A stretch of 64,000 bases of DNA. Origin: Rhodoferax bucti (lineage in GTDB: Bacteria > Pseudomonadota > Gammaproteobacteria > Burkholderiales > Burkholderiaceae_C). The position numbers and the translations under genes are program-made. Position 1 is the first letter of the stretch, and each line of letters begins with the position of its first letter. The DNA is taken from the NCBI RefSeq assembly GCF_005876985.1, contig NZ_VAHD01000005.1, positions 1-64,000 of the forward strand, given 5' to 3'. Below are positions 39,423-47,745 of the stretch, one piece after another. Under the pieces are notes generated by a model. It saw only the letters and a program-made list of their open reading frames with translations, was not told the origin of the DNA and did not search any database.

Positions 39423-41459
39423 ATGTTCACCAAAATTCTGATCGCCAATCGTGGAGAAATTGCCTGCCGCGTCGCCGCCACCTGTGCGCGGCTAGCTATC
39501 AAAACCGTAGCGGTGTACTCCGATGCGGATGCCTCTGCCAAACACGTGGCCGCCTGTGACGAAGCCGTGCACATCGGCGGCAGCGCGCCCAGGGACAGCT
39601 ACCTGCGCTGGGAAAAGATCATTGCTGCTGCCCAGGCTACCGGTGCACAGGCCATCCACCCCGGCTACGGTTTTTTGAGCGAGAACGAAGAGTTCGCCCA
39701 GGCCTGCGCCCAGGCGGGGCTGGTGTTCATCGGCCCGCCCGCATCGGCCATCCTGGCCATGGGGCTGAAGGCGGAGTCCAAACAGCTCATGGAAAAAGCG
39801 GGCGTGCCGCTGGTGCCGGGCTACCACGGCAAGGACCAGGACGCTGCGCTGTTGCAGCGCGAGGCAGACCGCATTGGCTACCCCGTGCTCATCAAGGCCA
39901 GCGCCGGTGGCGGTGGCAAGGGCATGCGTGCGGTGGACAAGGCCGAGGACTTTGCCGACGCCCTGGCATCGTGCAAGCGCGAGGCCATCAACAGCTTTGG
40001 CGACGACGCGGTGCTGGTGGAAAAGTATGTGCAGCGCCCGCGCCATATCGAGATTCAGGTATTTGGCGACACGCTGGGCAATTACGTCTACCTGTTCGAG
40101 CGCGACTGCTCGGTGCAGCGCCGCCACCAGAAGGTGCTGGAAGAGGCGCCTGCACCCGGCATGACGCCCGAGCTGCGCGCCCGCATGGGCCAGGCCGCGG
40201 TGGAGGCGGCGCGCGCGGTGAACTACGTGGGCGCCGGCACGGTGGAATTCATCGTGGAGCAGCCGGGTGGCTACGCCCATCCCGAGCAGATGAAGTTCTA
40301 CTTCATGGAGATGAACACGCGTCTGCAGGTGGAGCACCCGGTGACCGAAGCCATCACCGGACTGGACCTGGTCGAGTGGCAACTGCGCGTGGCATCGGGT
40401 GAGCCACTGCCCTTGCAGCAGGACCAGCTGCAGATCCAGGGCCACGCCATTGAGGCACGCATCTGCGCCGAGAACCCCGACAACAACTTCCTGCCCGCCA
40501 CCGGCACGCTGCAGGTCTACGGCCTGCCCGCGCATGTGACCTTTGAGCGCGCCAGCCATGGCACCCGGGTGGACTCCGGTGTGCGCCAGGGCGACACCAT
40601 CAGCCCGTTTTACGACTCCATGGTGGCCAAGCTCATCGTGCACGGCTCCACGCGTGAAGAGGCTTTGGCACGCATGGATGCGGTGCTAGCGCAAACCCAT
40701 ATCGTGGGGCTGGCGACCAATGTGCAGTTCCTGCGCCATGTGACCACCAGCACTGCATTTGCCAAGGCCGAGCTGGACACGGCGCTGATTCCGCGCGAAG
40801 CCGCAGTGCTGTTCCACCGGGACAAGCTCGGCCTGCCGCTGGCCGCCGCCGCTTTGGTGGCGCACACGCTGCAGTCCGAGCTGGACCACGGCGCGCAGAC
40901 AGATGCTGCGGGCTGGCGCGACCCTTGGGCGCAGCGCGATGGCTGGCGTTCGCACGGCCCCTCGGTGCGCAGCTTCGCGCTGGAGTACGCCGGAGAGCCT
41001 CACACCGCCGTGCTGACGACGGTGCGCGGTAACTACACGCTGGCCGTGGCGGGGCAGAGCCTGCCGCTGCAGTGGGCCGTGGGCGCCACAGGTGCGCTGG
41101 ACCTGCAGCTGGGTGCGCAGCGTGTCGTGGCAAATATCTATCAAAATGCCGATGTGGCGCACGTATTCACTGCGCAAGGCGCTATACAAATCGTAGCAAT
41201 TGACGCGCTGGCGCATGCTGGTGAAACCCATGCAGAGGGGGGGCGCCTGACCGCGCCCATGCCCGGCAAGGTGGTGTCCTTTGCGGTCAAGGCGGGTGAC
41301 GCGGTGACCAAGGGCCAGGCCTTGGCTGTGATGGAAGCCATGAAAATGGAGCACACCATTGCCGCGCCTGCTGACGGTACCGTGGCCGAGCTGCTGTTTG
41401 CGCCAGGTGACCAGGTGACTGAAGGGGCTGAGCTGCTGCGCCTGGACGTGGCCGCCTGA
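39423..41459 (+). CDS. liuD: Methylcrotonyl-CoA carboxylase, biotin (alpha) subunit
   Basis: A 678-residue biotin carboxylase/carrier subunit. The biotin carboxylase domain (residues 1-445) has IANRGEIACRVAATC, the ATP-grasp loop KASAGGGGKGMR and EMNTRLQVEHPVTE. The biotinyl domain is at the C-terminus with K641 in MEAMKMEHT as the biotin attachment site. The BT region between them carries a family A-like segment (41131-41200). A good Shine-Dalgarno (CCGAGGA) precedes the ATG. Activity depends on biotin, whose uptake genes lie 2 kb downstream. Confidence 0.95.
   Translation: MFTKILIANRGEIACRVAATCARLAIKTVAVYSDADASAKHVAACDEAVHIGGSAPRDSYLRWEKIIAAAQATGAQAIHPGYGFLSENEEFAQACAQAGLVFIGPPASAILAMGLKAESKQLMEKAGVPLVPGYHGKDQDAALLQREADRIGYPVLIKASAGGGGKGMRAVDKAEDFADALASCKREAINSFGDDAVLVEKYVQRPRHIEIQVFGDTLGNYVYLFERDCSVQRRHQKVLEEAPAPGMTPELRARMGQAAVEAARAVNYVGAGTVEFIVEQPGGYAHPEQMKFYFMEMNTRLQVEHPVTEAITGLDLVEWQLRVASGEPLPLQQDQLQIQGHAIEARICAENPDNNFLPATGTLQVYGLPAHVTFERASHGTRVDSGVRQGDTISPFYDSMVAKLIVHGSTREEALARMDAVLAQTHIVGLATNVQFLRHVTTSTAFAKAELDTALIPREAAVLFHRDKLGLPLAAAALVAHTLQSELDHGAQTDAAGWRDPWAQRDGWRSHGPSVRSFALEYAGEPHTAVLTTVRGNYTLAVAGQSLPLQWAVGATGALDLQLGAQRVVANIYQNADVAHVFTAQGAIQIVAIDALAHAGETHAEGGRLTAPMPGKVVSFAVKAGDAVTKGQALAVMEAMKMEHTIAAPADGTVAELLFAPGDQVTEGAELLRLDVAA
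41131..41200 (-). repeat. Family A-like segment inside liuD
   Basis: CTATCAAAATGCC (41139-41151) and TGCGCAAGGCGCTATACAAA (41171-41190) plus TCGTAGCAA resemble two partial units of the reverse family A form. They encode part of the variable region before the biotinyl domain. The copy is degenerate. Confidence 0.55.
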
Positions 41460-41495
41460 TCGCGGCACGGCCTGCCGTGCGGCGAGAATGCAGGC

Positions 41496-42425
41496 ATGTC
41501 TTCTTTGCGCATTACCTATTACTCGGCCGATTTCGACGAAGCGGCCTGGATCCCCGGTCTGCAAGCCGCTCTACCCGGTGCAGACGTGACCCTGTGGACG
41601 CCCGGTGCCCCGGCGGCGGACTACGCTGTGGTGTGGAAGCCTCCGCAGCAAATGCTCGATGAGCAGCAGGCTCTCAAAGCCATCTTCAACACCGGTGCGG
41701 GGGTGGACGCTCTGATGAAGCTGCGCCTGCCCGCCGGCGTGCCGGTGATCCGGCTGGACGACGCCGGTATGTCGGTGCAAATGGCCGAATACGTTTGCCA
41801 TGCGGTCATCCGCCACTTTCGCGAATTCGATGGCTACGAGGCGGACATGGGCAACGGCAAATGGTCTTTCCGCAAGCCGCGCAGCCGCTTGGACTACCCC
41901 GTGGGCATTCTGGGGCTGGGGGTGCTCGGCGAGCGTGTGGCCAAGGCGGTGGCGCAGTTTGACTTCCCGGTGAATGGCTGGAGCCGTTCCCCCAAGGAGT
42001 TGGAGGGCGTGCAGTGCTTCTATGGCGAGGCGCAGTTGCAAGATTTTCTGGCTGCGAGCCGCATCGTGGTGTGTTTGCTGCCGCTCACGCAGGAGACCGA
42101 CAGCATTCTCAATGCACGCACCCTGGCCTGCATCCGCCCCGGCGGCTACCTGATCAACGTCGCCCGGGGTGCCCATGTGGTGGATGCGGATTTGCTGGCC
42201 GCCATCGATAGCGGCCACCTCGCCGGTGCCACGCTGGATGTGTTTCGTGTGGAGCCGCTGCCGCAAGGCCACGTGTTCTGGAACCACCCCCAAATCACCG
42301 TCACGCCCCACACCTCCGCCCGCACTTTGCGCAGCGAGAGCATTGCCCAGATCGCCCGCAAGATTGCGGCGTTGCAGAGCGGGCAGCGGGTGGCCGGCTT
42401 GGTGGATGCCGGGCGGGGTTACTGA
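41496..42425 (+). CDS. ghrA: Glyoxylate/hydroxypyruvate reductase A-type 2-hydroxyacid dehydrogenase
   Basis: A 309-residue D-2-hydroxyacid dehydrogenase reducing glyoxylate or hydroxypyruvate with NAD(P)H. The nucleotide-binding motif is GILGLGVLGERVAKAV (about 131-146). Catalytic residues lie in NVARGAHVVD (Arg), DVFRVEPLPQGHVFW (Glu) and VTPHTSA (His). The short N-terminal domain is GhrA-like rather than PGDH-like. It starts 36 bases after liuD and is followed 5 bases later by the nitroreductase. Confidence 0.88.
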   Translation: MSSLRITYYSADFDEAAWIPGLQAALPGADVTLWTPGAPAADYAVVWKPPQQMLDEQQALKAIFNTGAGVDALMKLRLPAGVPVIRLDDAGMSVQMAEYVCHAVIRHFREFDGYEADMGNGKWSFRKPRSRLDYPVGILGLGVLGERVAKAVAQFDFPVNGWSRSPKELEGVQCFYGEAQLQDFLAASRIVVCLLPLTQETDSILNARTLACIRPGGYLINVARGAHVVDADLLAAIDSGHLAGATLDVFRVEPLPQGHVFWNHPQITVTPHTSARTLRSESIAQIARKIAALQSGQRVAGLVDAGRGY

Positions 42426-42430
42426 GCCGC

Positions 42431-43108
42431 ATGACAGCGCCTGACGCCTTCGCCACCCTGGCGCGCGCGCGCACCTCGGTGCGCGGTTTCACTGATCAAC
42501 TCGTGCCGGACGACATGTTGCGCGAGCTGCTGGTGAGCGCGCGGCTGGCGCCCAGCGGCGCCAACCTGCAGCCGGGCAGCTTTATCCAGGTGCGTGGCGC
42601 GGTGCGCGAGGGGTTGTCCCAGGCCATGTCTGCGGCCTACCGGGATGGTAGTGCCGAGGCGGAGGACTACAGCTACTTCCCCGACCCCATGCCTGGCCAC
42701 TTGCGTCGCCGGCAGGTGGCAGCGGCCCGTGCGCTGTACGACAGCATTGGCATTGCCCGCGAAGACCGCGGCGGGCGGGACCAGCAGTTTGAGCGCAACT
42801 TCCGCTTCTTCGACGCGCCGGTGGCGCTGGTGGTCACCATCGAACGGGGCTTGGGCAGTGGCAGTTTTATGGATTTGGGCATGGCGTTGTACGGCTTGTT
42901 GCTGGCTGCGCAGTCCCGCGGACTTGCGAGCTGCGCGATTGGCGCATTGGCGTCGTACCCCGGGCTGGTGCGGGCGCATCTGGGCCTGGGGCCGGAGGCG
43001 CATATCGTGTGTGGCGTGGCCCTGGGCTATGCGGATGCGGACGCGCCGGTGAACCGCACACGTACCAGCCGCGTTGATCTGGATGCTTTTTTCAGGGTGG
43101 TGGGCTAA
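42431..43108 (+). CDS. Nitroreductase-family FMN oxidoreductase
   Basis: A 225-residue FMN-binding protein of the nitroreductase fold. RTSVRGFTDQLVPDDML and ARLAPSGANLQPG are the N-terminal FMN contacts; MDLGMALYGLLLAAQSRGLASCAIGAL is the central helix and glycine turn. It reduces nitro compounds or quinones, but the physiological substrate is not evident. It ends 6 bases before the convergent thiolase-like gene. Confidence 0.87.
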   Translation: MTAPDAFATLARARTSVRGFTDQLVPDDMLRELLVSARLAPSGANLQPGSFIQVRGAVREGLSQAMSAAYRDGSAEAEDYSYFPDPMPGHLRRRQVAAARALYDSIGIAREDRGGRDQQFERNFRFFDAPVALVVTIERGLGSGSFMDLGMALYGLLLAAQSRGLASCAIGALASYPGLVRAHLGLGPEAHIVCGVALGYADADAPVNRTRTSRVDLDAFFRVVG

Positions 43109-43114
43109 GCCAAC

Positions 43115-44290
43115 CTAAGCACGCCACCGCACCAGCGTGGCGGCACCTATGCCTCCCGCGCCGGCGATGGCGGCCAGGCCCCGTGCACCCGCGCGCCCGA
43201 GCTGCTGCAAATCCGCCAAGACGCGCACCAGCGCAATGGCGCCGGAAGCCCCGATGGGGTGCCCCCGCGCGATGCCGCCGCCCCGGCGATTGAGGCGGGT
43301 GACATCGAGATGCAGCGCCTCACAAAACGCCAAGCCTTGCACGGCAAACGCGTCGTGCAGCTCCACCACCTCGCAGGCCTGCAGGGCTAGCCCTCCGGCG
43401 CGTTGCAGCACGGCCCGCGTGGCTGCCTCTGCCGCGAGCAAGGGCATGGCCGGGTCGCTGCCCACCGACGCACTGGCCTGCCATTGCGCCACCGGGCGAA
43501 TGCCCCGTTGGCGGGCTGCCGCTTCCGTCATCATCAGCACCATGCCCGCACCATCGGCGCGGGTCGAAATGGCCAGCGTGCTCACGGCGCAGCCCACAGG
43601 CGTTGCCGCTGTATCGCCCGCTGCGCCTACCGCTTGCACTGGCAGCCTTGCCGCCATGGCAGGGCGCAGGGCGCGCGGGTAGGCATCGTGCTGCAGCCCT
43701 GCAATGGGCACGATCTCGCCGGCCAATGCATCGCGCTGGGCCAGCGCCTGCGTGTGGCTGTGCAGGGCGTAGGCATCTTGTTGTGCCCGGCTGATCTGGT
43801 GTGCGGCTGCGTAGTCGGCAGCAGCTTGCAGCAAGTCGGGGTCGCGCGCCGGGTCGGGGGCGAATGCGGGGCGTTCATACGCCACCGGTGCTTCGTCAAG
43901 GGTCAGTGGGCGGTGTTGGCGGATGGGCGCGCGGCTCCAGGCTTCGACGCCACCGGCCACCACCACCTGCGCTTGCCCGCTGGCGAGCAGGCCTGCAGCC
44001 ATGGCGACGGCGTCCAGCCCGGCGCAGCATTGGGTGTCCACCGAGTAGGCTGCGCAGCGGTCCGGCAAGCCGGCCGCCAACGCCACCATGCGTGCCGGGT
44101 TGCCGCCAGCGCCCAAGGCGTTACCCAGGACCACGGCATCCACATCGCCGGCTTGCAGGCCAGCGCGCTGCAGCAGGGCGTGCAACACAGGGGCCCCGAT
44201 ATCGTGGACATGCAGTGCCCGGAATGCACCGCCATGCGGGGCTATCGCGCTGCGGGCCCATGCGGCGATCAGTGCAGGGCGGTCAGGCAT
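43115..44290 (-). CDS. Thiolase-like protein lacking the second catalytic cysteine (YhfS-like)
   Basis: A 391-residue thiolase-fold protein. The nucleophile C88 (DTQCCAGLDA) and H344 (GHPIGASGA) are present, and HDAFAVQG stands where most thiolases have NEAFG. The second cysteine (usual LCIGGG) is replaced by alanine: A376 in LAAIAGAGGIG. That residue is the base in thiolysis and condensation, so ordinary thiolase chemistry is doubtful. The ATG at 44290 overlaps the upstream ligase by 22 bp. The order bioY-ligase-thiolase mirrors the BirA-regulated yhfU-yhfT-yhfS genes of Bacillus subtilis, suggesting a biotin-linked role. Confidence 0.82.
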   Translation of the reverse strand: MPDRPALIAAWARSAIAPHGGAFRALHVHDIGAPVLHALLQRAGLQAGDVDAVVLGNALGAGGNPARMVALAAGLPDRCAAYSVDTQCCAGLDAVAMAAGLLASGQAQVVVAGGVEAWSRAPIRQHRPLTLDEAPVAYERPAFAPDPARDPDLLQAAADYAAAHQISRAQQDAYALHSHTQALAQRDALAGEIVPIAGLQHDAYPRALRPAMAARLPVQAVGAAGDTAATPVGCAVSTLAISTRADGAGMVLMMTEAAARQRGIRPVAQWQASASVGSDPAMPLLAAEAATRAVLQRAGGLALQACEVVELHDAFAVQGLAFCEALHLDVTRLNRRGGGIARGHPIGASGAIALVRVLADLQQLGRAGARGLAAIAGAGGIGAATLVRWRA

Positions 44291-45687
44291 GGCGAGGTCT
44301 CTTGGGCGTGCGCAATCAGGGCCCGGCCCAGCGCAGGGTGGTCTGTCTTGCCGCTGGCGGTCCAGACCCAGTGGGGGTGGACCCAGATCTGGCGCGGCAC
44401 CTTGAAGGCCTCCAGCCGTGCGCGGCACCAGTCTTGCAGCGCCTGCAAGGACGGGTGCCCGGAGGGGGCGGCCCATTGAAGGATGGCGACGATGTGTACA
44501 CCCCGCTGGGCATCCGGTACCCCGTGCACGGATGCCCGTGCGACGGCCGGGTGCGCTTCGAGCACGGCCTCCAGCTCTTCGGGAAACAGCTTTTTGGCCT
44601 TGGTGACCAGCATGCGGCTCTCACGGCCGGCGACCCACAAGCGGCCTTGGGCGTCTTGGTGCCCGAGGTCGCGCACGCAAACCCAGTCGCCATCGCGCAG
44701 CGCGGCGGTGTGGTCGTGGGGGGCGCCCACGTAATCCATGAACACCATGGGGCTGCGCACAAAAATCAGTCCGTCCGGGCTGTCGGGCGTGGCGCCACGT
44801 ACCTCCAGGTCCACGGTGTCAAACGGCTGCCCTACCATCGCATCTGGCAGGTCGGGGTGCGATTCGGTCCAGGCGATGAAGCTGGTTTCAGAAGCGCCAT
44901 AAAACTCGATGATGCGTGCGTCTGGAAACAGCGCCTGCAACTCCGGCGTGCGGCTGCGCGACCAGCGTGCGCCGCTGATCAGGATGAGGCGCACGCCACG
45001 CACCGGAGGCAATTGGCGGTGCTGGGCCCACTCCAGCATGAGCAACAGCTGGCTGGGTACGGCCACCAGGCAAGGCGTTTGCCCGGATGCCAGGGTGCCC
45101 AGTGCGGCGGGCGCCGAAAACTGCTCTTGCACCACCACGCCGGCACCCGTCCACAGGCCCAGTAGCATGCCGAACAGAAACAGGGAGTGCGAGTCGCGCC
45201 CGGGCGCAAGAATGCGCGCCGAAGCCGCTTCTCCGAAGGTGCGCAGGCACACGTCAAAGCTCTCCGTCCAGGAGCGGTGGTGCCGCCGGAAGCCTTTGGG
45301 CAGGCCGGTGCTGCCGGAGGTGAAGCCGGTGTAAAACGGGCTCAGGGGTGTGGGGGGCGCGCTGTCGCAAGGGGCGCGGGACAGCGTGGCCTGCACGGCG
45401 TCCAGCACCTGAGGGGGCCACGCCGGGTCACTGACCGCGGCGCAGCGGCCACTGGTGATGGTGCCCAAAAAAGCGACCAGGCGTTGCAGCAGGGTCTGGT
45501 GCGCATCCAGCAGCACGGTGGCCGGTGCCCGTGCTGCATGCAGGGCCTGGGCATGGGCCCGCACTTGCTGGGCGAGTGCTTCAAAAGTGAGGTTGCCGGC
45601 CTCACTCTGGATGGCCAAGGCGGCGCCCCGGTCGTGGGCCCAGTGGTCCAGCCGGCTATGCACCAGCTCCGGGGCGGCTGTGGGCAT
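44269..45687 (-). CDS. AMP-forming acyl-CoA ligase linked to bioY (YhfT-like)
   Basis: A 472-residue ANL-family ligase, shorter than usual. Motifs: FYTGFTSGSTGLPKGFRRHHRSW (P-loop), FYGASETSFIAW (A5), GDWVCVRDLGHQDAQGRLWVAGRESRMLVTKAKKLFPEELE (A7-A8) and a C-terminal TASGKTDHPALGRAL with the A10 lysine. It should activate a carboxylate as a CoA ester. The start at 45687 shares one base with the bioY stop (TGATG). The biotin-uptake setting suggests a biotin precursor or biotin-like acid as substrate, which is inference. Confidence 0.85.
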   Translation of the reverse strand: MPTAAPELVHSRLDHWAHDRGAALAIQSEAGNLTFEALAQQVRAHAQALHAARAPATVLLDAHQTLLQRLVAFLGTITSGRCAAVSDPAWPPQVLDAVQATLSRAPCDSAPPTPLSPFYTGFTSGSTGLPKGFRRHHRSWTESFDVCLRTFGEAASARILAPGRDSHSLFLFGMLLGLWTGAGVVVQEQFSAPAALGTLASGQTPCLVAVPSQLLLMLEWAQHRQLPPVRGVRLILISGARWSRSRTPELQALFPDARIIEFYGASETSFIAWTESHPDLPDAMVGQPFDTVDLEVRGATPDSPDGLIFVRSPMVFMDYVGAPHDHTAALRDGDWVCVRDLGHQDAQGRLWVAGRESRMLVTKAKKLFPEELEAVLEAHPAVARASVHGVPDAQRGVHIVAILQWAAPSGHPSLQALQDWCRARLEAFKVPRQIWVHPHWVWTASGKTDHPALGRALIAHAQETSPCLTALH

Positions 45688-46253
45688 CAGGCGCCTTGTT
45701 TGCCGAACTTCCAGTCGGGCAGGCCGCGCGCCACGGTATGGCACACCACGGCGGTGAGCACGCACTTGATCAGGTCACCGGGTACAAAGGCGCTGGTGCC
45801 GATCAGGGCTTGGGTGAGGCTCATGCCGGCAATCTTCATCAGGCCGACCACACCGCAAGCGTGGATCACCAGCAGACCGCCCAGCGCCGAGGCCACAAAG
45901 GCACTCAGCGCCACGCGGTGGGGGGAGCCGGCGGGCATGGTGTGCATGACCAGGCCGGTGACGAAGGCGCCCAACGGCCAAGCCAGCAGGTAGCCAGCAG
46001 AGGGTGTCATGAACACGCCAAAACCGCCGCGTCCACCGGATAGCAAGGGCAGGCCGATGGCCACGGCCGCCAGAAACAGCAGCAAGGCCTGCACGGCGAG
46101 GCGAGGCCCCAGCAGGCAGCCCGCCAGCATCACGCCTAGCGTTTGCAGGGTGATGGGCACGCCCAGAGGCAGGTCAATTTTGGGGATCAGGCCCAACACC
46201 GCCATCAGGGCGGCAAACAGGGAAACGAGTGCGAAAGAGTGGTTGCGTTGCAT
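45687..46253 (-). CDS. bioY: Biotin transporter substrate-binding (S) component BioY
   Basis: A 188-residue, about six-helix membrane protein of the BioY family: LPLGVPITLQTLGVMLAGCLLG near the N-terminus, PSAGYLLAWPLGAF in the middle and SAFVPGDLIKCVLTAV near the C-terminus. It captures biotin for the ECF transporter. With EcfT and EcfA encoded just upstream it forms a complete BioMNY-type system. Biotin import would feed methylcrotonyl-CoA carboxylase and acetyl-CoA carboxylase. No clear BirA-type operator was seen before the operon. Confidence 0.93.
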   Translation of the reverse strand: MQRNHSFALVSLFAALMAVLGLIPKIDLPLGVPITLQTLGVMLAGCLLGPRLAVQALLLFLAAVAIGLPLLSGGRGGFGVFMTPSAGYLLAWPLGAFVTGLVMHTMPAGSPHRVALSAFVASALGGLLVIHACGVVGLMKIAGMSLTQALIGTSAFVPGDLIKCVLTAVVCHTVARGLPDWKFGKQGA

Positions 46254-46286
46254 GGTCTCTGACTTTCTTGTTATAGAGGAAGGGGC

Positions 46287-46880
46287 TTACTCGCCCAAGC
46301 GGACGTCGAGTGTATCGGCTACGCGGCGCGCGGTTTGCAGCATCTGGATGGTCAAGGGCGCCAGCAATTTGAAGCCTCCGCCTTTACCGGTGCGCAGGCG
46401 GTGGGAGTCGTCCAGCCGCTTCCACACCACAAAGAAATGCTCAATGAATCGCAGCATCAAGGCCACTTGCAGGGCAAAGCGGTCGGTGCGCACGCCCAGG
46501 CGCTGCAAGGGGGTGAGCAGCCGCTCCAGCACGTCTTGCAACTCGCTGCTGCGGGTGGTCAGGGTCAGGGCCATGCTCAGCAGCGAGGCGCCCACCATGC
46601 GCAGCACACTCACCACGCCGATCAGGGGTTGCTGCATCACGGCGTGGAAGGCCAGCACCAGCGCGGCCGCAATCAGTAGTGCACGCAGCAGCCTGCGGCC
46701 CTGCGCCATGGCCTTGCCGAGTGACAGGTACAGGCCGGTGCAGAGGGCGCAGGCCAAGCCCAGCCAAGCGGGGGCGCTGATCCAGAATATGCCGGTGCTC
46801 AGCAGCACCAGTAGGCCCAGCTTCCAGCCGGCTGGCACCTTGTGCAGCCAGGTGCGGTGTTCGCTGTAAAGGCTGCCCAT
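46287..46880 (-). CDS. bioN: ECF transporter transmembrane component EcfT (BioN)
   Basis: A 197-residue membrane protein. Several hydrophobic segments (residues 18-110) precede the cytoplasmic coupling helices, where the conserved Ala-Arg-Gly motifs are weak; TTRSSELQDVLERLLTPLQRLGV fits the EcfT coupling region. It connects BioY to the ATPase. It lies 3 bases after ecfA and 33 bases before bioY on the minus strand. Confidence 0.85.
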   Translation of the reverse strand: MGSLYSEHRTWLHKVPAGWKLGLLVLLSTGIFWISAPAWLGLACALCTGLYLSLGKAMAQGRRLLRALLIAAALVLAFHAVMQQPLIGVVSVLRMVGASLLSMALTLTTRSSELQDVLERLLTPLQRLGVRTDRFALQVALMLRFIEHFFVVWKRLDDSHRLRTGKGGGFKLLAPLTIQMLQTARRVADTLDVRLGE

Positions 46881-46883
46881 GGC

Positions 46884-47657
46884 TCAGCGGGGGGCTGCCG
46901 TGCGGTTGGCGATGCGGGCGGCAACGTCTGCGCGGTAGGCCGCACACACGGCATCGGCAGGGCCATCGGCACGCACCCGGCCTTGGTCCAGCCAGATCAC
47001 CCGGTCAAAGCCGCGCAGGTGCTCCAGCACGTGGGTGGAGACGATGATGTGCTGCGGCGCTCTGGCCATGTCGTCGTGCAGCAGGGCCTGGCCCGGCAGG
47101 TCCAGGCTGGCAAAGGGCTCGTCCATCAGGATGAGCGCGGGTTGGCTGAGCAGAATGGCCAGCCAGCACACATGCTGGCGTTGCCCTTGGCTCAGGCTGC
47201 TGATGGCGCGCTCTGCCCAGGCATCCAGGCCCCGGCTTGCCAGAAACACGCGCGCTTGCGCAATGGCATCGCGACGCGGCATGCCGGTGGCGGTCAGCCC
47301 CAGCGCAAGTTCCTCTTGCACAGTGGGAAATACGATCTGGTCGTCGGGGTTCTGAAACATCATGCCCACGAGGTTGGGGCGCTGTGCGTTGATGCGGAAT
47401 GCCGGCAGGCCTTGCACAGTGACGGCGCCGGTGTGCGGAGCCTCCAGCCCGCAGGCCATGCGAAACAGGCTGCTTTTGCCGGCGCCGTTGTCGCCGATGA
47501 GCCCGATGCGCGGCTCATGCAGTTGCAGGGTCAGGCCGTCAAACACCGGGGTGGTGCCCCGTGTCAGGCCGGCGTTGGAGATGCTTAGCAAAACGGGCGC
47601 CTCATAGGAGTCCGGGCAGGTGCCCCGGGAAAAGCCTGCCACTATAACAACGCCCAT
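46884..47657 (-). CDS. bioM: ECF transporter ATPase (BioM)
   Basis: An ABC ATPase of up to 257 residues with Walker A GDNGAGKSS, Q-loop MMFQNPDDQIVFPTV (the FQNPDDQ pattern is typical of ECF ATPases), signature SSLSQGQRQ and Walker B ALILMDEPFAS. It powers biotin uptake. The ATG at 47657 gives a 22-residue leader of no recognisable homology; a TTG at 47591, with GAGGCG upstream, would start right at LSISNAGLTRG and may be the real start. It is the first gene of the minus-strand biotin cluster and diverges from liuE. Confidence 0.87.
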   Translation of the reverse strand: MGVVIVAGFSRGTCPDSYEAPVLLSISNAGLTRGTTPVFDGLTLQLHEPRIGLIGDNGAGKSSLFRMACGLEAPHTGAVTVQGLPAFRINAQRPNLVGMMFQNPDDQIVFPTVQEELALGLTATGMPRRDAIAQARVFLASRGLDAWAERAISSLSQGQRQHVCWLAILLSQPALILMDEPFASLDLPGQALLHDDMARAPQHIIVSTHVLEHLRGFDRVIWLDQGRVRADGPADAVCAAYRADVAARIANRTAAPR

Positions 47658-47745
47658 ATCGCTGCCCCTACCACTGCCCTCCTGTGGGGCTTGCGGGTTC
47701 GCGGTTTAATACGAAGCTCTGCGTTTGAACTTGCGAGCACGCTTT

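Noticed and set aside
39484-39516. Possible family A copy in liuD (GGCTAGCTATCAAAACCGTA)
   Set aside because: The residues RLAIKTVAVYSDAD are conserved in biotin carboxylases generally, so an insertion is unlikely despite the good nucleotide match.
41465-41480. GCACGG-CCTG-CCGTGC hairpin after liuD
   Set aside because: A 6-bp stem without a T-run; insufficient to call a terminator.
47658-47745. Search for a BirA-type operator between the biotin cluster and liuE
   Set aside because: No TTGTAAACC-N-GGTTTACAA-like palindrome was found by eye, so no biotin operator is claimed.
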